Positions 24,196 to 33,776 of a DNA stretch of 64,000 bases are shown here, piece by piece. The first letter of the stretch is position 1. The number at the start of each line of letters is the position of its first letter. The stretch is from Prunus persica (lineage: Eukaryota > Streptophyta > Magnoliopsida > Rosales > Rosaceae), in contig NC_034013.1 of NCBI RefSeq assembly GCF_000346465.2, positions 18,411,624 to 18,475,623 of the forward strand, read 5' to 3'. The position numbers were made by a program, and so were the translations under genes. Below the pieces are notes generated by a model that did not search any database, was not told the origin of the DNA, and saw only the letters and a program-made list of their open reading frames with translations.

Positions 24196-26649
24196 TCAGT
24201 TCTTGAGAGGGACAGATTGTTTGCATGTATTTCGGTAGTGGCCCTTCACACCACACCTTGAGCATTTTTTTTGCCGGGAGTCCTCTCCTTTGGAAGGTAG
24301 TCTTTGCATTTTGCGACGGCCCGGCATAACCTTACAAACAGGAGGAAGGATTTTGACATTGTTCAAATGTTCGGGAATAACCCATGTGCCTTTAGGTGGT
24401 ACAGGATAAATAGATTCAGCATATGCCGCTGCCCATGTAGCTCGTGTATAATAAGAAGAGGCAAAGGAGTAGGGGTTCAAATTCAAGTGCCGACATACCG
24501 CAATAGCATGCTTGCACGGGAGTTGCTCCAAGTCAAACTTCCTGCACGTACAACTACGGTTTGCCAAGTGCACCAGACCGTTCAAATCACCATCTAGAAC
24601 ATTATACTCAACATCATTGATTTTGACCACATTCATCCTTGACGCAGCGTCTAACCTCTTCCTTAACTTCTGTTCACCCAAATCAGGGCACAATGTAGAA
24701 TGACATTTCATTGCTAAATCTCGACGTTGACTAAACCAAGTGAGAAGTAAATTTGTGATTTCATCGATCAAGTGTAGGACCGGAAGCATCCTTGCAAAAC
24801 GAAGAACTGAATTAATGGACTCCACAATATTCGTTGTCATCACATTATAGCGTCGTCCATCACAGTGGGCCCGAGACCACTTCTGAACGCCTGCACGTAG
24901 TAGATAAGTTCGCACTCGCTCATTGTTTATCATCGAGAAGTGACGATTGAACTCCGCTAGACGATAAGACTTCGCTGCCCTTATAAAATACCCCAATATC
25001 GGATCCCGTTGCTTCAAGTGAAATGAGGCTTTCATATTGCCCTTCAAGTGATAAAAGCAAATACCATGGCTTGCCCCAGGAAAAACTCTACGCAACCCAT
25101 GTTGTATGCTAACATTGCGATCAGATATGACAACAAGATTCGAGCAATCACTAATTGCACAATGTAATTTTCTCAAAAACCACTCCCATGCTGCATCGGT
25201 CTCCAAATCTCCAATCCCAAAGGCAACAGGATATATGTTGCGATTTCCGTCAAATGCGGTCGCAACAAACAAAACACCTTTATACTTGCACTTCAAATGG
25301 GTAGCATCAACAGCAATCACGGGCCGCATTGACGACTTAAATCCTCGTATGCATGCACCAATTGACATAAAAAAATATAAGAAGTGGTCGGCTGCATCAG
25401 TCTGAATGTATGTCAAAGTTCCCGGATTTGTACGCTCCAACTCATAACAATAGGAAGGGAGAAGGGAATACGACTCTTCTGCAGACCCTCTCATTGTTTT
25501 GAAAGCTAACTCTCGGCTTCTCCAAGTTGTAGAGTAGCTTATGCTGACACCAAATTTTTTTTTCACATCTGTCTTTATATCAGCTGCAGTATAAATGCTA
25601 CGCGAATCCTGAAATCTCCATTTAACACAGTCAGACACCAATTCGGCCGTAGCTTGAGGATGGTGACTACTTACAAACCTCAGATCACATTCATGAAGTG
25701 GATCGTATTTAACAACTTTAAACTCATGTAATCCAACCTTATATGCCCGAAGTTTCCAAGGGCAAGGCACCTGCCAACAGCGAACACAAAACCGACGCTT
25801 CCCAGATTGGACTGTTCTGAACCGAAAGTGGCCTCTAATTGCTGCTAAACTGATGGTTTTTAAAAGGGCAATCTTATTTGGATAAACTCGGCCAACCTTC
25901 AAATTTGCTTCCCAATTTATGCACGAAAGGCTTCCACCATAACCAATATATTCCACACTCTCACCATGCTTCGAATCAACCCGAATTGTATGCATTTCAC
26001 TCGAACTTGATTGCCGGGGAGGTTCAGATTGCACCTGTCTACACTGCACAGTGGAGGGTTCCGCACTGCTGTCCTCATGAGGATGCACAATTGGTGCAGA
26101 GTACGGTTCCTCTTCATTGCTAGGTTGATACAAATCAGCAACTATGTTTTCACCGCTTTCAAAATGAACTTCTTCAACCCAATCACTCCAATTAAAACCA
26201 TTCCCACCATTTTCAGTTTCATTGTGCGCAATTGCCACATTTCTTCGTTCCACAACAAAGGTAGCAGGAGCATTGCTACTCTCAACGCTTATAATGCCAT
26301 TGCACCCTTCAATACCATGACCTTCGATATTTTTCAAGCTTGCTACTAAAGGGGTTACTTTAGAGGCCATAACATCTGTGTTGTACTTGAGAAAATATTG
26401 AACATCATCATTGTCTTCAACCCTTATCTGCTTACTGACAGATGCGGATACAGGAACTGAATACTTCAATGTGACACTATATTTCGTGGGCTCTGCATCC
26501 ATGATCTTATAAATGCGTTCAACAAGTTCGGAAAACGTTACGTTCCGTGACACTATTATGCCTTTAGCCTCCCCACCTTCATAACTCTCAATGTTATCCT
26601 TCTTAACCCAACTTCCATTGTAGCATACCAAAATTCCAACTGTATCCAT
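24196..26649 (-). CDS. mudrA-like: MURA-type MULE transposase, intact
   Basis: One uninterrupted 817-residue frame. It has an N-terminal PB1-like region (about 1-95), then an acidic linker. A MuDR DNA-binding region follows at about 245-330, with CVRCWQVPCPWKLRAYK and the C/H pattern to DPLHECD. The MULE DDE domain has Asp in VIAVDATHLK (448), Asp in VVISDRNVS (510) and Glu in TTNIVESINS (610), with CFYH between. A SWIM finger CTCRKFDLEQLPCKH (700-714) and a CCHC knuckle CSRCGVKGHYRNTC (796-809) follow. It cuts and joins at the element's inverted repeats in the nucleus. The ATG at 26649 lies two bases after a TTTTTTGCAG acceptor; with a GTGAGT donor at 27392 this removes a 741-base leader intron. 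The further ATG at 26664 would be inside that intron, so the shorter start is preferred. All catalytic and zinc residues are present. Confidence 0.95.
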   Translation of the reverse strand: MDTVGILVCYNGSWVKKDNIESYEGGEAKGIIVSRNVTFSELVERIYKIMDAEPTKYSVTLKYSVPVSASVSKQIRVEDNDDVQYFLKYNTDVMASKVTPLVASLKNIEGHGIEGCNGIISVESSNAPATFVVERRNVAIAHNETENGGNGFNWSDWVEEVHFESGENIVADLYQPSNEEEPYSAPIVHPHEDSSAEPSTVQCRQVQSEPPRQSSSSEMHTIRVDSKHGESVEYIGYGGSLSCINWEANLKVGRVYPNKIALLKTISLAAIRGHFRFRTVQSGKRRFCVRCWQVPCPWKLRAYKVGLHEFKVVKYDPLHECDLRFVSSHHPQATAELVSDCVKWRFQDSRSIYTAADIKTDVKKKFGVSISYSTTWRSRELAFKTMRGSAEESYSLLPSYCYELERTNPGTLTYIQTDAADHFLYFFMSIGACIRGFKSSMRPVIAVDATHLKCKYKGVLFVATAFDGNRNIYPVAFGIGDLETDAAWEWFLRKLHCAISDCSNLVVISDRNVSIQHGLRRVFPGASHGICFYHLKGNMKASFHLKQRDPILGYFIRAAKSYRLAEFNRHFSMINNERVRTYLLRAGVQKWSRAHCDGRRYNVMTTNIVESINSVLRFARMLPVLHLIDEITNLLLTWFSQRRDLAMKCHSTLCPDLGEQKLRKRLDAASRMNVVKINDVEYNVLDGDLNGLVHLANRSCTCRKFDLEQLPCKHAIAVCRHLNLNPYSFASSYYTRATWAAAYAESIYPVPPKGTWVIPEHLNNVKILPPVCKVMPGRRKMQRLPSKGEDSRQKKCSRCGVKGHYRNTCKQSVPLKN

Positions 26650-26651
26650 TT

Positions 26652-27696
26652 CTGCAAAAAACATAAATAATTACTACACCGATTCATAACACTAAAAAAT
26701 ACAAAATAGATGAATAAAAACATGCACAACAATCATTCCACTACACATATCATCTTCTAAATCCTCAAATCTTCAAACTCAAATTGTAGCTGCTTCAACA
26801 ATTAACTTTTATTCCTTTTTGTTTTTTTTCTGATTTTGTACATATCTGTGGGTTCCAAGTTATTAACAAACTAGCATACACATACAATGGCAGAAATATG
26901 AACCCTCTAACCCTCCAAGTCTTTTGCACAAATGTAAACGCCTTCAACAAAAGGATCAGGTTGTGATAGAAAGCGTATAATGTAGTACAAGCTCAATTAC
27001 CAAATTCGAAACCAAAACACACAAACTATACTTCTTACCAAAACAAACCCAGAATGCCAATAAATTCCCCACATTAGCATCTAAATTGAGCCTAACACTA
27101 GCCGTATTTACAAATTTTTAGGCCAGACAAAGTTAACATATGATTTTTCTGTGTGCTGTTATTTTCACCATTATCAAACACATTGCACTACATTATACAC
27201 GCATTCGGTCAATTTTAAACAAAATTCAAGTTCACCAGACAGCTCCCACTGCAGATAATATCACAAACTATGAATTTCAACATATCACAACAAGTGCAAA
27301 CTGAAAATTTAAGCTTTTATGCCCTCTGTGGTGAAAAAGGGCTGAACGATTTCATAATACACATACACTACCAAACCAATATCACAACTCACATCCGTTC
27401 ACAACGACACCGGAAGTCGCCACTTTCCCTTCTCTGTGGAATCGCAGCAGTCAGCTCGATCTGGAGGTCAACAATGGAGGCCGTGCCTTCCAGCTTCGCT
27501 GCGCCCAAACTAGGGTCCCAAATTTGAGGACATCTGGGTTATGACGATGGATGGGTTGCGAACTGGATTGCTCAGTGGGAACATGTCTCGCAACCTGGAG
27601 TTCCCCCAATTTTTGCCAACCTTCCAACACAGAGGAGAGAGAGTTGAGCTGAGTTCAGACAAGTTCCCTTTCAGAAAAGGGGTGGCAACGGGTTGC
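26652..27696 (-). promoter_or_regulatory. Leader region and probable 5'UTR intron of the transposase gene
   Basis: On the minus strand, a leader from the right inverted repeat runs to GGAT|GTGAGT (27393/27392), and the acceptor is TTTTTTGCAG at 26652. No coding region is supported. This mirrors the leader-intron layout of the ULP1 gene at the other end of the element. Confidence 0.5.
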
Positions 27697-27825
27697 TACA
27701 TGTGCTTTTATATGGAGGGCAGTTTGGTCATTTCACGTTCAAAAGTGATTATATCAGAACACAATTTGTAACCTGATTATTTCAGAATACCACTTGTGAA
27801 AAGTGATTATATCAGCATATTCCCC
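27697..27825 (-). repeat. Right terminal inverted repeat of the large MULE
   Basis: Inverted copy of 12366-12494 with the same length and the same three CTGA(T/A)ATAATCA blocks. Similarity stops abruptly at 27697. The target copy TAATTAAAT follows at 27826-27834. Confidence 0.95.
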
Positions 27826-28003
27826 TAATTAAATTTATCAAAATATCCATGCCACGTCAACTTATTTTAAGATTTTTATCTGAAAACTAACGTAATGGGG
27901 CATCTTGGTCACAAAATGGAAGTTCATGGGGAAAATTGAGTCATTTGAAACGGCAAACTGAGACTATTTGGAAACCATAGGCTGTTCAACAAATAAGCCC
28001 ATT

Positions 28004-28249
28004 TTTTTTTTTCCCTCAAAATCACTCATGTTTGTTCGTGGGTTATGCATACGGAAAAACTATATGTAAAGAGGAAGCATCCGCGGGAGAACCTGATTCT
28101 TGAGTTCCCGATTGTAGCAAATTATGTTATAATACACACAGCATTAGCAGCTGTTGAGGTTCCTCCGAGTCTGGCTGATGGATCTGATATGATCAAAAGG
28201 CTCAAAATTGGACTTGGAATTCTAAATTTAAAGGGAAATAGGATAAGAA
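28004..28249 (+). promoter_or_regulatory. Short 5' flank of the TEX2-like gene, with an open frame
   Basis: Only about 246 bp separate the outer MULE end from the TEX2-like ATG, so the leader and core promoter lie here or the MULE interrupts them. A frame from ATG 28045 stays open for about 65 codons before running into the gene in another frame. It has coding-like composition (AAVEVPPSLADGSDMIKRLK) but no recognised family. It could be an upstream ORF, a captured fragment or chance. Confidence 0.4.
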
Positions 28250-31200
28250 ATGTGGAGTTGCTTGCTGTGGTTGAGTGTTGGGTTTGTGGCCGGGGTTGTG
28301 GCGATTTTGGCCGCGGAGGTCCTGGTGGTGTATGTTGTCGTCAACAGATTACAACACAAAACCAAACAACACCAAGAGAAAGAAGCCATACAAAAATCTC
28401 AAGAAATAGAATCCAAGCCAGACCTACACCCTCGTCAAGCCCTAGAATTCGCTTCCATCAAGGAGGTATGTACCACTTACGTATTCATATCAAATGTATT
28501 CCTTCAATTTCTAGTTGTAAAATTATCCCCTGCCTTTCTGTTGGTAGTTTCTTTTTTGCCTTTAAAACTGAACAACAACTACTAAGAAATGAATTCCCAA
28601 ATTCAATTAACTCTGTGGGAAGTAGGAAGGGCAATTGGAATTGGTACTCTTTATGATCATGAATATCTAAGTTGAATTGATGATATGGAATAATAAAAGA
28701 AAAATTAACATGGAAGTTTGAGGGAATATCGAGTTGATTAAATGACAGGCGAATTGTCAATTTGAACAAAGTATATTTTCTACTGTTTCTCCGTTTGGCG
28801 CATTTCAAGAATCTTAAGGCTTTATGACTGTCGAAATGTATATAATTGAGAGTAATTGTTTATAATTCTGAAATACAGAAATATGAAAGAGACAAAATAA
28901 TATATATATATTTTTTATATTTATATGATAAAATCATGTAATAAAACATTTTGTACTTTATCCAGCTTTCTTCTCAAAACAAGAATCTTTCTAATTAAAA
29001 GTTGATCAAACTGAAACAACTACATTAAGGATTATAATAAAGATTTCGTACTAAAGGATGATGATTTCTGTTTCACTTTTAAAATTGAAAGTCATAAACA
29101 AGAATGTGTTGATTTGAAACTTTGCTGTGCTCTTTTTTATTTAGCATGAGGCACTGGGAGACACATATCATCAGCACTTATATTTATTGTCTGAGGTTGC
29201 ACATTTCCATGTGGTTGACTGAAAGGACAGACAGCTTAGATATATATTTTGATCCAAAATTTAGTCTTATTACTGCATAAAACCAAATTACCTTTTGTTT
29301 GTACTTTTGCACATTTGGCATTGAATTTTGGGACTTGTCGATTAATTGAAATATATATCCATTTCGGAAAATGAATATGTTTATCCAACTTTTGCTCCCC
29401 ACTTCCCTCTTTTGAGGAGCTAATCAATCTTCAGCTGTTTCATTGTTCATTTAGGCTTATGTTACTTATACATAATTCATGGCTATGCATTGTGTTGTCT
29501 TTTTAGCTTTCCCTCTCATTGCATAGTTTATTTGTTGAGTCTTAGGGAGCAGTTTGGGTTCTAGACCCAGAAAAAGTTCCCAAAAATTGGCAAGAAAAAG
29601 CACTGCGAGAGCAAAAGAGAAAGAAGGAATTCTTTGAGGTTTCTCCTGTAAAAAAATATGCAAAAATCAAGAACCAACTACTCATTCTGACAGAATCAGA
29701 TGGCTCCCAGACAGCTATCCAGTTAAAGGGCTGCACCATTGAAGCTGTTTCCGCAACAAGTCTACCTTCAAGAAAATGGTAACTGGCCTTTGCCTCCATC
29801 CTTTTGATAACTTTCCTGGTGTGTTTTAGAATTGGGTTGGGTATTTTGTGGAAGAGGATAGGGTCAAAGGCTTTTCAGCTTCTAACCATTCTTCATCTTA
29901 GATTTATGTGACAGGTTTCTTTATTAATCCAGATGTTCTAGTAAAGGACAGTCGTGCTTTATATCCTTGCTATACATTTTTGTCTTACCTCTAATCAGTC
30001 TGAAATAGAAGAAGGGTATGGTCATATAAAAAGATAAAACAAGGGGTTATCATTTTTCTTTTTCTCTTTTTAAATTTAATCAAATGGGGATGGTCTTCAC
30101 TTTAATTATCATTTTAAGAAAATATTTTACTATTTTGCCCAAATTTTCCCATTACAAAGTGCAGTGCCAAAAGTTTTCTGACGATATAAAGTTCCAATAT
30201 TTATTTTTTAAATATATAAAGTGCCATAATTCCTCTTTTTATTTTGAAAAATAAAATAAAAGTTGTCTGAGTTCTTAGCTATTTACTGTATTTCACTACA
30301 TTCTTGAATAGGGGTTAACGAACTTAAAATTTCTTTCTGTTCTTAGGGCCAAAAGGTTCCCCATAAAATTGGATAGCAAGTCCACCATAATATACAAAGG
30401 AAGTAAAGTCTTTTACATTTATCTTGAAACTTCATGGGAGAAGGAATCATGGTGTAAAGCTCTTCGTCTGGCATCTAGCAATGACAAAGAGAAACTTGAT
30501 TGGTTCGCAAAGTTGCATGAAGAATTTCGCTGTTACTTGACATTGTTAAATGCAGGATATCCTTCACTCATGAAACACTCTGGAGGGTTCTCTTCTGCTG
30601 AACCCGTAGATAGGGAAAATAGAATTGATGGTTCTTCCTCAAAGGTTCGTATGTTCTTGAAAAAAATCACAAAGAAGTATTCTAAGGTTGGTCCAGATAA
30701 TAAGTTGAGCTGGACTTCATCCTTAGGCCGTGAAGAAAGAAAGATAAGTGAGAAGAATCGTACATGTCAGGATTCTATTTCTTTCAGTAGCTTGGTAGAT
30801 GCTAGTCCACCAGTGAAGAGGGCTAAGAGTTTCACAGAAGGGAATTTGGCAATTCCGCCTTCATCAACCTTAACTCATTCTGGTAGCCAAAGTCATATAT
30901 CTGTCATCTCTGATGCGGACTCTGATGAAAAGTTTAGTACTGATGAGGCAACACTTTGTTGGAATTTGTTAATTTCACGGCTCTTCTTTGATGCCAAAAG
31001 CAGTGTGGAGATGAAAAAAACCATAAAAGCTCAGATTCAGGTTTACCATATACCATTAAGATTTTATTATTCTGCTAGTGTACATGTATGCACCTTCTCA
31101 TAATTGCATTGAGGCAGATACACATCATGCAAAACACATGTAAATTCATACACACACATATGCACAACACATGTAAATTCATACACACACATATGCACAC

Positions 31201-33685
31201 ACAATATTTCAGACACACACATTTAGGTTACGTTGACTTATTTATTTTGTAAGGGACCTGCAATTATTGTGTTCATTTCATGTAACTGGGCCTCATTTGG
31301 ATATCCTGAATTATGATGCGATGATTTGAAGATTTGTTTAAAAAAAAAAAAAAAGAGGCTTGGAGTTAATGTGGATATTATAATTGTATATGTGCAAATT
31401 CTGGCCATTCTTTTGTGCAATTGCGCATTTCTCTTTTATTATTTGTTTGTCAATGCAGATGTAAATTTTATTTGTTTATGTGATTTTGCCTATGACAGAG
31501 GACATTGTCCAATATGAGGACCCCAAGTTACATTGGTGAAGTGATTTGTACAGACATTAATACTGGGAATCTCCCACCTTATATCCATGGTATGAAAGTT
31601 CTGCCGACAGACATGAATGATGTATGGGCTTTGGAAGTTGACATTGGATATTATGGTGGTGCGGTGTTAAACGTTGAGACGAGATTGGAAGTCCGGGAAC
31701 TAGACTTCCAGAAAGGCAGCGAGGATTCAAGTCCAGAATCAGGCTCTGTTAGGGATGTGTCAACCGAACTTCTTGAAGAATTTGAGTATTTCGGGAAGCA
31801 GTTAAATCTTGCTGAAGGGACAGCTGATGTGCTAGAGCATAAGGAAGAGTGTGACCCAAAACCTGGTGAGATAAAATTTAGATCAATAATTTTTTTGTGC
31901 ATTCTGCAATTTTCCATATATACCTTTGAAACCCTTAATTGTTGCTCGCATATATGCAGCCTCTGGGCTCATAATACATTGAGGGTTGTATAGTAGTGGT
32001 GTTTCCTAGTAAACAGTTAATGAATGGTGGCGCTCAAAACTTTAACCCATGGGGTATAAATATAATCTTGTTACCTTTAATGCTGATTGCTATAGGTACA
32101 TCACTCACCTTGAAACATAGTTCATTGAGCATTGGATGATTAAAGCAGCCATGGACTTTGGGTTGCCTATGAGCAAGGGAGCAGGACTTTGGGATTTAGA
32201 CTTCAAACATCAAGGTTTAAATGGTAGTCTAAAGGCTAGGGATGGAATAAATGTCAAACGGAAGGATATTCAGTTAAATTACATACCCCTAAATGATGAA
32301 AATCCGAATAAGATAGATACCTAATCTATATACTATTATAATGTATGATCTATGGAGTAGTTTACCTAGCCTTGCCCAGAAAAGGGTGGAGGGTATAAGG
32401 GCAGGAAAAATAGGTAATCCCTTGTTTGGTAGAAGTGGAAAAGTGGAGAGTGAGGCATCCACCTTCCCGACGTTTTTTATGCTTGAACCGTTAAGCAGAT
32501 TGAACAAAGGAAAGTATACAGAAAAGAACAGTTCTTTTCTATTATATTAGCATTTTCAACGGTGCAACTCGATGATTTGTGGGCTTGGGACTGGAGTTCC
32601 TTCGCAGGGTACACCTTTCCTTTATTGTATACCAAATAGAAGAAAAGACAGTATACAAGGTTGGGGTTTAGGGGTTGGTAAATAGATGGTTTGTATATAA
32701 ACTTTTAAGTGTGATGAGCAGGAAGAAAATGAAGGGTGGTGAAGAAGGAAACAAACAATAGAGATTGGGGAGGGAGGTCCTAAGGGATGACATTTGTTGT
32801 TATGAGACTTGACTTAGAAATGGCATTTAAATCCCTAAAATTAAGTGTTAGTGTCGACATCTGAGAAAAATGCATTCCCAAATAAAAAATTAAAGAGGCT
32901 CATCTCTTACTTTTAGTGAGACCAAAACCTCTCACCTCGACATCTTGTGTTCTATAAGGCTTGTAATTAATGATGAAGTGCTTTTACTGTTTTATCCCGC
33001 CATCTTTTCCCACCTCCCTTTAGTTTTGTATTTATTTTGATAGTCACTTTGCTCTTTCCCACCAATATTTCCAAGTTTTAAAATTAAAATCTTTCAAATC
33101 ATATTGCTCTATCAGCCCTGGTTGTTTTTTGTTCCTCTTAAGAATTCAAGCTTTTCCTTTTAGGTAATGCTATTGCTGGAAAAAATTGTAATTAAATCTT
33201 TTAAAGGGGGTGGGGTAAGCATTTTGACGGATGATAATAGAAGCACTCTTAATTTTATTTGCATCTATCACAAATAGTAGAGATGATATATTAGAGTTGA
33301 TGTTTTCTTCCCTTAAAAAAACACTTATGTACATGTATGATCATTCTCTTATCCGTATCTAAATGATGCACCCTTTGAATGGCACTGGTGGAGCTTTAAA
33401 AATTGCCAAAATGCGCTTGTTCGTTGGTTAGGTTTTAGTTCGGTGTTGGGCCCATACCGCTCACTGTATTGACAAGTTCGGTGAGCACTGTCGCCGGACG
33501 AACACCGACAGAAGATGGGTGTTCGCGAACAAATTGGTCCACCGAAATTGCAGTCCGGGTGGGTTGGTTTGGGCGAGAGGTGGAGCAGCGGTCTGCAAGG
33601 TGGAGGTGAATTGCGAAACTGCGATTGTGATAGAGGTAGCATGGTGGAACTGAGATGGAGATTCTAAGACTGCAATTGACTAGAG

Positions 33686-33776
<91 letters not shown>

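Larger units (their letters stand above)
12366..27825. mobile_element. Large MULE with transposase, ULP1, GRF and paired ORFs
   Basis: The borders are defined by 129-bp inverted repeats (12366-12494 and 27697-27825) and an exact 9-bp target duplication TAATTAAAT (12357-12365 and 27826-27834). Inside, left to right: DUF1985-ULP1 gene (+, 14049-17721), GRF zinc-finger gene (-, 19070-19613), ORF A (-, 20615-21136), ORF B (+, 22303-22902) and MURA transposase (-, 24196-26649). The two large genes start about 1.1-1.6 kb from each end and point inward, as in maize MuDR. The ULP gene matches the known association of plant MULEs with ULP-like proteases ('Kaonashi' elements of Arabidopsis and melon). 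The near-identical repeats and perfect TSD point to a young insertion; the transposase frame is open. Confidence 0.93.
11569..27999. mobile_element. Outer non-autonomous MULE, split by the inner MULE
   Basis: The left end GGCTTATTTGTTGAA (11569) and the right end, ending TTCAACAAATAAGCC (27999), are inverted copies. They stay alignable for about 130 bp (for example CAAATAGTCT...GTTTGCC and GAACTTCCATT.TGTGACCAA in both). Both lie in T-rich flanks (about TTGTTTTTT left, CATTTTTTT right), consistent with a decayed 9-bp target duplication but not exact. Removing the inner 15.5-kb element leaves about 960 bp with no coding capacity, so this was a small MULE used as a landing site. Left-arm sequence 11750-12356 is CT/GA-rich, including a (CT)n run at 11869-11891. 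Confidence 0.78.

Noticed and set aside
26650..26664. Upstream ATG extending the transposase by five residues
   Set aside because: It lies within a TTTTTTGCAG acceptor stretch and would be removed with the leader intron; the ATG two bases after the acceptor is preferred.
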